Positions 1 to 8,251 of a stretch of 29,500 nucleotides of DNA are shown one piece after another. The stretch is taken from the NCBI GenBank assembly GCA_963575745.1, contig CAUYUJ010015024.1:188001-217500 (forward strand), read 5' to 3'. This DNA comes from Prorocentrum cordatum (Eukaryota > Sar > Dinophyceae > Prorocentrales > Prorocentraceae). The position numbers and the translations under genes were made by a program. The first letter of the stretch is position 1. Each line of letters starts with the position of its first letter. Below the pieces are notes generated by a model. It saw only the letters and a program-made list of their open reading frames with translations. It was not told the origin of the DNA and did no database searches.

Positions 1-281
1 ACCCGCACGCCAAGACAGGCGGGGAGGCAGAAACCCAAACGCGGAACATGGCCGCGAACGCAGCGGCAACCCCGCTGGGTCGCCGCACTCTCCTGCGCCA
101 GTATAGTAATGAGTTGTTCCTGCGCGCGGCGCCGCTCGAGCGAGGCGCCGCGTCGGCAGGGCGAACTGTGCATGCACCTTCGATTCGTACCTGCGCACAA
201 CGCCGCTCGAGCGGCTCGTCGGCAGGGCGACCTGCGCGCAACTCCCCGCAGCGGCCCTCGGCGCCACACACACACACACAG

Positions 282-314
<33 letters not shown>

Positions 315-326
315 CACATACACACT

Positions 327-384
<58 letters not shown>

Positions 385-520
385 AGAGAGCAAGTACGTT
401 CAGCGACACACTGCCTAAAGCGCTAACACCTCGATCTGCTCCCTCCCCTCGGCGCGATGTCTCCCGCGGTGCAAACGTTCCGCGTGCTCGCCTTGCAAAA
501 TACGGGAACCCAGCCAGATA
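1..520. repeat. Leader region with (CA)n microsatellite
   Basis: The first 260 bases are GC-rich with two similar short stretches containing GCCGCTCGAGCG-type sequence (about 128-150 and 200-225), and no convincing gene. A long dinucleotide (CA)n tract with a few interruptions fills about 265-382. The open frames across it (poly-Thr/His) are products of the repeat and are not called as genes. Confidence 0.85.
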
Positions 521-880
521 AGCCTCCCCCTCCTCTTCCTGATCCCTCCTGCACATCCTTTCTCCTCCTCTTCCTCCCTCCTCCTCCCACCTCTTCTCGA
601 TCCTGCTCGTCCTACGTGTCTCTCCCTTCTCTCCCTCCCTATCCCCCATTCTCCTCCCCTCCTCCTCCTCCTGCTCCTCGCCGTCATCAGCCTCATGCTG
701 CTGCTCCCCCTCCCCCCTTGGCGCCTTCCCCCGAGCAGGGGAGAGCTGCGACGGCCTTGCAGTCGAACCTCAGCGATGTAATGGTGGTAGCAGTGGTGGT
801 CGACGCAGGCACTGCTGTCGTTGTGGCAGTCTTGCTGCCTCTGCCAGCCAGGAGGCCCACACTCCACAACACGTCGGGGA
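520..880. repeat. Pyrimidine-rich low-complexity tract
   Basis: The plus strand is dominated by C and T (CCT/TCC runs) from about 520 to 720. It then passes into a GTGGT/GTGG-rich stretch near 780-830. The plus-strand frame through it is Pro/Ser-rich and lacks any recognisable domain, so no gene is called on that strand. Confidence 0.6.
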
Positions 881-881
881 A

Positions 882-1346
882 TTATGGGGTCCAAGGGAGC
901 GCAACACCCCTCGCGGCAATCGCCGCCTCAATTGTGGCCAAACTCATAGGCAACCGTGGGACCCCCCTGTCAAACCGCTTTCTGACCTCAACAACCACTG
1001 ATGATGTCGCCCTGTGGTGGTGGTCATTATCGTCGACCTCCTTAAGATCATTGTCTAACCGCCGCTTCCTCATCCTCCTCCTCCCTGCCCTCGTCCTCCT
1101 GCTCGTGCTGCTCATTCTCACCCGCCTCACTGTCTTCCCATATTTCCCCGCATCAGCGCAAAATTCTGCCGTGCCCAACATGTTTCCCCCAAACACCTTC
1201 TCCGAAACAGGTTTGGCAGATGGCCGCACGCCTGGTAGCTCTTCATCGGATGCGACACTGCTGCCAGACATCCTGCCGGTGCGTGCGTGATGCAATGGAA
1301 CATTACAATACCTTCGACATGCGTCTTCCGTAGATAAATCGTACAA
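882..1346 (-). CDS. Candidate exon, hypothetical protein (154 aa)
   Basis: I do not recognise this protein. The minus frame is open for 154 codons and has mixed, non-repetitive composition, unlike the low-complexity shadows around it. An N-terminal part is rich in Ser, Val and Gly. The middle is strongly basic (SRRTRAGRRRMRKRR), and an acidic/His patch follows (EVDDNDHHH). The basic block could be a nucleic-acid contact or targeting signal, but that is inference. The ATG at 1346 is simply the first in frame and no splice-leader acceptor was identified with confidence. It overlaps an open plus-strand Pro-rich frame that looks less protein-like. It could be a chance open frame in GC-rich DNA. 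Confidence 0.3.
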   Translation of the reverse strand: MYDLSTEDACRRYCNVPLHHARTGRMSGSSVASDEELPGVRPSAKPVSEKVFGGNMLGTAEFCADAGKYGKTVRRVRMSSTSRRTRAGRRRMRKRRLDNDLKEVDDNDHHHRATSSVVVEVRKRFDRGVPRLPMSLATIEAAIAARGVALPWTP

Positions 1347-1640
1347 CTGAAGAGTCCAAGTTTAACACACCCGCCCAATAGCGAACGAAACGCAATATTG
1401 AATGACCCTTTCAAATGAACAGACACTTATCCAGAGACTTACCCACCCCATCTGCAACACGTGGTAACATCGACGGGCCCAACCAAGAGCGCATGATTAC
1501 AAGAAAGTGTATGACATCTCCTGCGCAAGCGATCTTGGAGACCGCGGCGTTACCCGCCACATGGGACCAATGCTAATCAATTCCCAGAAAAGAAACTAAG
1601 GTGAAGTGAGACGGAAATAAGGACGTCGATGCTGATACAT
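1347..1640. other. Unassigned spacer
   Basis: This stretch has more balanced base composition than its flanks. I see no gene, repeat or RNA signature in it. It ends where the ~100-bp degenerate repeat array begins. Confidence 0.5.
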
Positions 1641-2760
1641 GGTGGGACAAATGGGGACCTGAGACCGCCACTCCACAGCAGGGAGGCCGAGCTCCTTCCT
1701 GTTTGGATCTGCATAGCATTGCACTGTGAAGCCCCCGCCCCCGGGCGCAGCAAAGCGGCAACGGTTGCGCCCTTGGCACCACCCAGGACGGCCAGGTTTA
1801 GGTCGGATCTGCGTATGTCATTCCTCTGCTGCAACTGACAGAACAGGGCGCCACAACTGAGTGGCAGCTGTGGCACGCTTGGCAACACCCACGGAAAGCG
1901 AGGTCTAAGCTTGGATCTGTGTAAAGCGCCGACAGCTGGGTCCTCCTGGGGGAGCAGCGAAGTAGTAGCATCTGCGCACCTGGCAGCACCCACGAATGGC
2001 GATATCCCGTCCGGCTCTGCGTTTGCCACCATTCCCCTGGACCTCCCAGAGGCGCAGCGAACAAGCAGATGTTGCGCGCCTGGCTACAAGCAGGAAAATT
2101 CAAATCGGATCTGGTTGGGATACCACTCCGCTAATCCCACAGAAGCACCCGGGGAGGATGAGGTCCCAGTGGGACAGCGTGTGGAACCACTTCGCTGGCC
2201 CGCCGAGCGCCTTGGCGCCCAATGGTAGTAGGTGAGGTCCAGTCAGGTCTGTGGGGCATCACTTCGCTGGGCCCTCCCATGGGAGCAGCGAAGAAGCGAC
2301 AGATGCGCCAAACATCACCGAGGATGACATTCCGTTCGGCCTCTGTGCTACCACACCGCTTGACCCCCCGGGGCGCAGCAAAGCAACAAAGCGGCGACAG
2401 TCGCACGCCTGGCAACGCACCGAAAAAACAGGTCCGTGTGGGCCTGCGTGGGGAGCCACTGTGTTGGACCTCCTCAGGCGCAATAGCATCTAGAACATTT
2501 GCGCGCCTGTCAAAATCCAATATGGGCGAGGACCCAGTCGGATCCGCCTGTGCCACCCCCCGATGGACCCCACAATGGCGCAACGACGTACCGGTTTGAC
2601 CGCGCGCCTGGCAGCACCCAAGGATGCCGAGGGTCTCGTTTGGGTCCGCTTGTGCCACCACTACGTCAATGATCCCCCGAGAATGCAGCAGACTGGCGGT
2701 TGTTATGCGCCTGGCAACATCCACAGAGTGATAGATCCTGTTTGGGCCTGCGTAACATCT
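1640..2760 (+). repeat. Degenerate ~100-bp tandem array (family A, array 1)
   Basis: About ten diverged units of roughly 95-110 bp follow one another. A landmark like TGCGCGCCTGGCAACACCCA recurs near 1765, 1872, 1973, 2076, 2302, 2398, 2500, 2606 and 2706. Between landmarks the unit runs through a GGTGAGGTCC-like part, a GTCTGYG part, CTTCGCTGGGCC, and a CCCA-GGAGC-GCGAA-GCGACAG part. The same order of words is found in the array at 17.85-18.38 kb and, inverted, at 15.1-15.37 kb, so the three are one family. Open frames on both strands are repeat products. Confidence 0.75.
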
Positions 2761-2859
2761 CGTTTGACATCCACGCCAACGTCTCCAGAGCCCAGGAACC
2801 TGGGAGACAGCTCCTGCAACGGAGGGAAGTGCAGGAGCCAAGGAACAAACGGCGCTAAT

Positions 2860-3468
2860 CAGAAGACCCCCGTCCATCTCGAGATGCGGAGGCACCAGCG
2901 GACCCTCATCCGCTCCGTGCCGCAATGCCGTAGAGTGCGATCGCAGCTCCACGTGGAGGACAGGGGGGTCAGCAGACGCCGAAGGGTCCAAGACCCTCGC
3001 TGGCGCCGACTGTGCATCAGGCAAAATGCCTGGAGAACGGCGCGCCGTCAAGAGAACACCCGCAGGGCACGGCGTCTTTCCCTGCTCACCAACAGGAAAA
3101 GAGGACGGGCGGGGAGGCACGAGGGGAGCACGATCCTTCTCCTCCTGCTCCTGTTCCTGCTCGTGTTCCTGCTTTTCCTCCTCCTCCTCCTCCTCCTCCT
3201 CCTCCTCCTCCAAAGTACGGGGCACAGGCGGGGCTGCGTGGCCCGCGGCACCAGCGGGCGGCCAAACCACGCCCATCCCTTCACCAGTGTCGGAAGCTTC
3301 CGTGGCGCCAGCCACTCCTTCGCTAACGTCCTGCCGACCAGAGATACAACGACCACCAGACGACGGGTTCTCGACGAACGACGACTTTTCGATACTGTCG
3401 GCCACCAGTGTTGTGCTGCACTGACCTCCACTGAAACGGAGGCGGCCTCGCAACAGCAAGCAGAGCAA
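2860..3468 (-). CDS. Candidate acidic hypothetical protein with Glu-rich tract
   Basis: The minus frame opening at 3468 gives a protein-like N-terminal ~200 residues: Ser/Gly-rich start, then a run of about 12 Glu, then a QEHEQEQEQEE stretch, then a Pro/Ser/Ala-rich part. The Glu run is coded by a (GAG)n tract seen on the plus strand as CTC repeats at about 3138-3212. Past about 2760 the same frame runs into the family-A repeat array, so I cut the call at about 2860. No domain is recognised. The repeat tract inflates open frames on both strands, so coding status is uncertain. Confidence 0.25.
3138..3212. repeat. (CTC)n trinucleotide microsatellite
   Basis: The plus strand reads CTCCTG/CTCCTC repeats, ending in about twelve uninterrupted CTC triplets near 3178-3211. 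It encodes poly-Leu, poly-Ser or, on the minus strand, poly-Glu depending on frame. Confidence 0.9.
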
Positions 3469-3569
3469 CAGAGGTTATAAAGAGACTGGCCCAGGGCTGG
3501 CGTCGGCACCGCGCCCGCGCGAGCCTCGAGCTTTCCCCACCGACGGGTGTGGCACCTGTCCATGAGGAA

Positions 3570-3636
3570 GAGAAGCGTGCTGCTAGAGAAGGTGGGTCCA
3601 CTTAGTGGACCCACCTTCTCTAGCAGCACGCTTCTC
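3570..3636. repeat. Perfect inverted repeat, 33-bp arms, 1-nt centre
   Basis: Bases 3570-3602 are the exact reverse complement of 3604-3636, with a single T at 3603 between them. The arms begin GAGAAGCGTGCTGC and meet at GTCCACT-T-AGTGGAC. Complementarity stops abruptly at both outer ends. It could extrude as a cruciform or be transcribed as a long hairpin. A foldback assembly artefact is also possible. Confidence 0.95.
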
Positions 3637-3719
3637 ATGCGATAAGAGCACGACTCCCGAATCAGAACCCGCCGAACCCAGAGACGCGTGAGGTAAAGGG
3701 GCGGGGCTCCCCACCACGC

Positions 3720-4935
3720 CCCCGCCACGTCTGACCTTGGCCACCTCGACCTCCTGGGCGCCCCAGCCACCTCGACCTCCTGGGCGCGGCGTTTTGGGGC
3801 ACCCCCAACCTGCAAAAACTCGCGCTGGCATCCCACGCCGCGTCTGACATCCCCAGCCCCTGGGCGTTGTGTTCTGGGGCCTCCCCACCCTGCAAAAACT
3901 GGCGCCCGCGCCCCCTCAACCGCGTATGCTCGCGTTGGCGCCTGCACCCCCACCGCGCCTGACTCCGCCAGCCCCCTGGCGTCCTCGGCCCAGGTTCTCA
4001 CGGGCCGCCCACTCTGCAAAAACTTCGCCAGCGCACCCCACCGCGCCATGCACCGCGCCCCCGCCGCGCCTGACACCGTCAGCACCCTGGCGCCCTGGAC
4101 CTAGGTTCTCAGGGGTCACCCGCCCTGCAAAACCTCGCCGGCACCCCACCGCGCCTCCCACCGCGCCCCCGCCACACCTGACACCGCCAGCCCCCTGGCG
4201 TCCTGGGCCCAGGTTCTCAAGGGCCACCAGCCCTGCAAAAACATCGCCGACGCTCCCCGCCACGCCACGCCGCGCCCCCGCCGCGCCTGACACTGCCAGT
4301 CCCCTGGAGTTCTGGGCTTAGGCTCGCAGGGGCCACCTGCCCTGCAAAAACCTCACCGGCGCTCCCTGCCGGGCCCCCCGCCGCGCCCCCGCCGCGCCTG
4401 ACGCCGCCAGCCCCCTGGCGTCCTGGGCCTAAGTTCCCAGGGACCACCCGCCATGCAAAAACCTCGCCGGCGCCCCCCGCCGCGCCCCCCACCGCGCCCC
4501 CGCCGCGCCTGGCGCCGCCAGCGCCCTGGCGTCCTGGGCCTCGGTTCTCAGGAACCACCAGCCCTGCAGAAGCCTCGCTGGCACCCCTGCCGCGCCCCGC
4601 CGCGCCTGACGCCGCCAGCCCCCATGGCGCCCTGGGCCTGGGTTCTCAAGGGTCACCCACCGTGCAAAAACATCGCCAGCGCCCCCCGCCACGACCCCCG
4701 CCGCGCCACCCTCCCGCCGCGCCCCCGCCGCGACTGACAGCGCCAGCCCCCTGGCGTCCTGGGCTTAGGTTCTCCGAAGCCACCCACCCTGCAAAAACTC
4801 CGACGCCGCCGGCCCCCTTGGGCCCAGGTTCTCACGGGCCGCCCACTCTGCGAAAGCGTCGCCAGCGCCACGGCGCCCACAGCCACGCCCCCGCCGCGCT
4901 TGACACCGCCAGCCCCCTGGCGTCCTGGGCCAAAG
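3720..4935. repeat. ~110-bp tandem array, about 11 copies
   Basis: The unit contains CGCGCCTGACACCGCCAGCC, then CCCTGGCGTCCTGGGCC, GGTTCTCA, a GGGCCAC word, and CCCTGCAAAAACCTCGCC. The CTGCAAAAAC landmark or its variant recurs near 3808, 3889, 4014, 4126, 4232, 4341, 4454, 4566, 4661, 4789 and 4849. The last copies are shortened and the array ends near 4935 in AT-richer DNA. All long frames here are repeat products. Confidence 0.85.
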
Positions 4936-5121
4936 GAAGCCGCCAGCAGGATCCAACGTTGTCCCGCGGACGTCATTGGGAAGATGTACAGCACTGGAAC
5001 CATAATGATGCATCATGTTCTCTACTAGCAGTTACATGATGCAGTTCAGCAATGATCTACGCGCAGAGATAGCATGATCTATAGTTATGTTATATTGGTT
5101 GTTTGCGGTTCAACCAACAGA
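4936..5121. other. Unassigned spacer
   Basis: This is AT-richer, non-repetitive sequence between the 110-bp array and the purine tract. I see no gene in it. Confidence 0.4.
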
Positions 5122-5325
5122 AAAAGGAGGAGGATGATGATGATGAGGAGGAGGAACAAGAGGTGGAGGAGGAGGAGGAGGAGGAGGAGAAGGAGGGGTA
5201 GGAGGAGGAGGAGGAGGAGGAGGAGGAGGAGGAGGAGGAGGAGGAGAAGGAGGGAAAGGAGAGGAGGAGAAGGAGGAGGAGAAGGAAAAAGAGGTGAAGA
5301 AGGAACAGGAGGACGAGGGAGGAGG
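5122..5325. repeat. (GGA)n purine tract
   Basis: The plus strand is almost pure purine, mostly GGAGGA with AGG/AAG/ATG variants. Such homopurine-homopyrimidine mirror tracts can form triplex DNA. The poly-Arg, poly-Gly and poly-Leu frames through it are not genes. Confidence 0.9.
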
Positions 5326-5884
5326 CTTCTCGAACATCCTCTCTGCTTGCACTCGTCGCTTCTATCTGCCTCCTCATCCCTTTCCTCCCCCCGTTCCCTC
5401 CTCATAGGCCTTCCCATGCACTCACTTGCCTTTGCTCCTGCTGGCCCCTCCCCACATGCCTCCCTCCTTCCTCCGCTCACCCCCTCGCTCCGTCATCCCT
5501 GTCCCCACCATTCCCACCCACCCCCCTTCCCATCTCCCTCACCCTTTCCGCCCCCTATGTTCCCATTCATCCGCCGCGTCGGTCGACCCCCCCGCGGCCA
5601 TCTAGGATGAGCAGAGGGGAGGGGGATGATGAGCAGGACGTTCCTTAGTCCGCCTCTCGGCCCTCCGTCGCCGTCCCCAATTCCATTCCCCCCCGTCATT
5701 CCCCCTCCCCCCGTCCGTCTCATCCCCCTGTCCGTCTCACCCCTCCCTTCCGTTTCATCCCCCCCTCGTTCCCTCCTCCCTCATCCCCCCTTCGTCTCAT
5801 CCCTCCGTTTCCCGCTTCCCTTCCCTCCGCTCCTTCCTCCGCCGCTGCCCCGGCCCCGCCCCCCCCCCCCCCCCCCCCCCCCCC
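5326..5884. repeat. Pyrimidine-rich tract ending in a C26 homopolymer
   Basis: The plus strand is C/T-rich throughout (CCTCCC, TTCCC, CATCCC words), with a partial period around CCCTCTGTCCGTCTCATCCC near 5690-5790. It ends in an uninterrupted run of about 26 C at 5859-5884, which is a likely site of length error in the assembly. No gene is seen. Confidence 0.8.
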
Positions 5885-6054
5885 GAACGGGCTCTGGCGG
5901 CTCGGGGCGGCAACGCAGATCGGGAAGAGGCCTCGAGAGCGAACCCCGAGCCCGTTGCCCCCCCCCCGGCACGGGAGGGGGCGCCAGGGACGGATGGGGA
6001 GAGCGGCGCGTGATTGTGAGGGTGACGGCACAGAGACAACACCACCACATCAAG

Positions 6055-6122
6055 TCGCGTCTGCGTCACGTTCCCGTTGTGGCGTGATATCACGCCACAA
6101 CGGGAACGTGACGCAGACGCGA
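6055..6122. repeat. Perfect 68-bp palindrome (34-bp arms, no spacer)
   Basis: Bases 6055-6088 are the exact reverse complement of 6089-6122. The centre is GGCGTGAT|ATCACGCC and the ends are TCGCGTCTGCG and CGCAGACGCGA. Pairing stops sharply at 6054/6123. A spacerless palindrome of this length is normally unstable on replication. It is therefore either recent, a terminal-hairpin remnant, or an assembly foldback. Confidence 0.97.
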
Positions 6123-6217
6123 ATGACAGGGGCGCAGTGTCAGTATGGTGGTACGTGGAATGTTGGTGCACAGGTCGACGTTCGATATGCTGTGTATGCG
6201 TGTGCGTGGCCTTGAGG

Positions 6218-6277
6218 TTGGCTCAAGTTGGCTCAAGCCGCTCTGGCTCAAGTTGGCTCAAGCCGCTCTGGCTCGAG
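6218..6277 (+). repeat. Tandem spliced-leader-like repeats (candidate relict SLs)
   Basis: The stretch parses as TTGGCTCAAG (6218-6227), TTGGCTCAAG (6228-6237), CCGCTCTGGCTCAAG (6238-6252), TTGGCTCAAG (6253-6262) and CCGCTCTGGCTCGAG (6263-6277). TTGGCTCAAG equals the last 10 nt of the dinoflagellate spliced leader. The 15-nt unit has the length of the known relict form CCATTTTGGCTCAAG and matches it at 12 of 15 positions. Relict leaders arise when trans-spliced mRNA is reverse transcribed and reinserted. The exact 25-bp duplication (6228-6252, 6253-6277) also allows a plain minisatellite. Confidence 0.45.
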
Positions 6278-6379
6278 GTGAGCCGAGCCAGCTGCGCGCC
6301 TGGGGCTGGAGGTGCCCCGTCCTGCGGTTCGCCTGGTGGGGGCCAGGAAGACGCGCGTTGTCTTGGCCCCCCCCCATCC

Positions 6380-6829
6380 CCCCCCCGCCCGCGCCACGTC
6401 GCCGCGCTCGGCCTGCCGGCGGCAGCAGCGGCGGGCGGCGGCCGCGCGCCGCGCTGGCGCCGCTGGCGCGGCCGCCGAGGCCGCCGCGGCCCCCGCCTGG
6501 CCTGCCGCTGCACTCGGCTGCCGCCGCGTCGCCGGCGCCGCGGCGACCGGCGCTCGGCCGGGCCGCTTGGCGGAGGCTGCCGCCGCCGCCTGGCCGCCGC
6601 GAGCGCCGCCGCCGCGGCCGCCGGCGCCGCGGCCGCCGCTGCGGCCGCGGCCGCGGTGGCTTCCGCGGCCGCCGCGGCCGCCGGCGCGGCCAACCCGCCC
6701 GTGGGCGAGCTGCGCGACGCGGCCACCTCGGCCGCGGCATCCACGGGCGCCGCCGACGCCAGCGCGCGGGCCGACGCCAGTGCGCGGGCCGTGGCGACGG
6801 GGAGCGTGGAGGGGAACGACGACGACGCC
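6380..6829. repeat. Extremely GC-rich GCC/GGC low-complexity block
   Basis: GCCGCC, GGCCGC and CGCGGC words dominate, and both strands are open in several frames (poly-Ala, poly-Arg, poly-Pro). The plus frame that later encodes the LHC domain passes through here as an Ala-rich stretch. I do not regard the Ala tract as demonstrated coding sequence, although an Ala-rich leader could precede a plastid protein. Confidence 0.6.
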
Positions 6830-7549
6830 ATGGGCGACGAGGACGTGGAGGACGCGGTGGAGCACGAGGTTGTGGAGGACGCGGAGGACGACGCAGTCGA
6901 GGTAGTGGAGGACGCGGAGGACGCGGTGGAAGGGGCGGTGGAGGGCGAGAGCGTGGACGAGGGCGAGGCCGAGGAGGCGGAGGGGGCGGTCCCGAGCGAG
7001 TCGAGCGCGCAAGATCCCGCGGGCTTCTGGGGCCCCGCCGGGTTCCCCACGGATGACGGCATGGGCAACTTCGCCACCCGACGCCAGACAGAACGGAAAC
7101 ACGGTCGCGTGAGCGTGTTGGCGACTATGGGCCACGTCACCCCTGAGATCACTGGCAAGCTGCCAGGGTTCCCGTCGCCGTCCAAGGGCCTCGCGGTCGA
7201 GGGCGCCCCGAACGCACGGCTTCGGCGCCCCCCCAGGATTCCCGCGACGGGCTGGGAGCAAATCGTGGCTTATTGTGCGTTCGGCGAGCTGTTCCAGGAC
7301 CGGTCTGCTGGCGCCGACGCCGCGGCGGGCGACTTCGGCTGGGAGGCGCTGGCGCCCAGCGACGCCGCCGCTAAGCGGTCGAAGCTGGCGGCTGAGATCG
7401 CCATCGTTCCTTTGGCCATCGTTGCGATCATCTGCATGTTCGTCGAGATGGGGCCTGTTAGGCCAGAAAGGGAACGTGGTTTCGATGCTATCACATCTCC
7501 AATCAACGCCCCGTGCCGACAACAGACGACCATCCGGAGGATTACATGA
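6830..7549 (+). pseudogene. Chlorophyll a/c-binding light-harvesting protein, damaged copy
   Basis: LHC proteins bind chlorophyll and carotenoid in the thylakoid membrane with three transmembrane helices. After a low-complexity acidic part (6830-6990), the frame shows the dinoflagellate LHC pattern: GFWGPAGF; a first helix ERKHGRVSVLATMGHVTPE with the ExxHGR pigment-binding signature; ITGKLPGFPSPSKGL; a second helix GWEQIVAYCAFGELFQ; SAGADAAAGDFGW; and a third helix KLAAEIAIVPLAIVAIICM. That helix keeps the Glu but has IVP where the family normally has the pigment-binding Asn-Gly-Arg. About 7453 the frame passes straight into a 238-bp repeat, so the native C-terminus is missing. There are no introns, and spliced-leader-like repeats lie ~550 bp upstream, both consistent with retroposition. 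The ATG at 6830 is only the nearest in frame. A divergent functional copy is possible but less likely. Confidence 0.7.
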
Positions 7550-8020
7550 TCTGGGACCTCGTGTCCGACCTGTACCCATCGGTACCTCTTCCGTCACGGG
7601 GCCAGGAATTCAGAATTTCGAAGCGGATCCTGCCGTGGTGACCAGGGCGACAGACGGCCATCCGGAGGATCCCGCCACCGTTGAAATGAAGCCCGCGAGG
7701 CCAGAAAGGAACGTGGTTTCGATATTATCGAATCTCCGATCAACGCCCCGTGACGACGACAGACGACCTTCCGGGCGATTACATGATCTGGACCCTCGTG
7801 TCCCACCTGTACCCATCGGTACCTCTCCCGTCACGGGGCCAGGAATTCAGAATTTCGAAGCGGATCCTGCCGTGGTGACCAGGGCGACAGACGACCATCC
7901 GGGGGATCCTCCCACCGCTGCAAACCGCGGTGTCTCGAGCCAACCCCTTCCCCGTCGACCGCCTTGAGCACGGACCACCTCGACGCCCAATGACAACGAC
8001 AGACGACCATCTGGAGGGCG
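7454..8020 (+). repeat. 238-bp direct repeat, two full copies plus a partial third
   Basis: Copy 1 starts near 7454-7461 (GGCCAGAAAG) and copy 2 at 7699. Each holds GGTTTCGAT, CAACGCCCCGTG, a CAGACGACCATCCGGAGGA word, ACATGATCTGG, CACCTGTACCCATCGGTACC, CCGTCACGGGGCCAGGAATT, CAGAATTTCGAAGCGGATCC and GTGGTGACCAGGGCGACAGA. The CAGACGACCATCC word occurs twice per copy, so the unit is internally duplicated. A partial third copy (about 7980-8018) retains CAACGACAGACGACCATCTG. The first copy replaces the end of the LHC gene. Confidence 0.9.
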
Positions 8021-8241
8021 AACAAGGAAGACGTGACGCCTATCCCCACAACAGGAACTCCGACTCCGCCACGAGACCGCACCCTGGACCGGACCGCGGC
8101 GACGTCGACAACCCCCCAGTCACGATGGACAACGCAGAACCGCCGCTCAGTTCATCAGGCGAGGCGATCCTGAGCCATCACGCCACAGCAGAACACACCG
8201 CGCCCAATCGGCGACCCAGCAGAACCCTCAGGGCAGGATGA
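7930..8241 (+). CDS. Candidate N-terminal segment of the 8-10 kb gene
   Basis: This 103-codon frame has varied composition with scattered DH, NR and DRGDV words after leaving the 238-bp repeat. It ends in TGA at 8239-8241, directly before a run of C at about 8242-8250. The next protein-like frame begins just after that run (MDVDGPPLGPPGP). A length change in the C-run would join the two. No domain is recognised. The first ~30 codons overlap the repeat, so the true start is unclear. Confidence 0.3.
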   Translation: MSRANPFPVDRLEHGPPRRPMTTTDDHLEGEQGRRDAYPHNRNSDSATRPHPGPDRGDVDNPPVTMDNAEPPLSSSGEAILSHHATAEHTAPNRRPSRTLRAG

Positions 8242-8251
8242 CCCCCCCCCA

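Noticed and set aside
3048-4990. Many Ala/Gly/Arg-rich frames on both strands
   Set aside because: They are products of the ~110-bp tandem array.
6145-7056. Arg/Gly-rich 303-codon plus frame and long minus frames over 6.2-7.6 kb
   Set aside because: They overlap the frame that encodes recognisable LHC helices and are GC-rich shadows.
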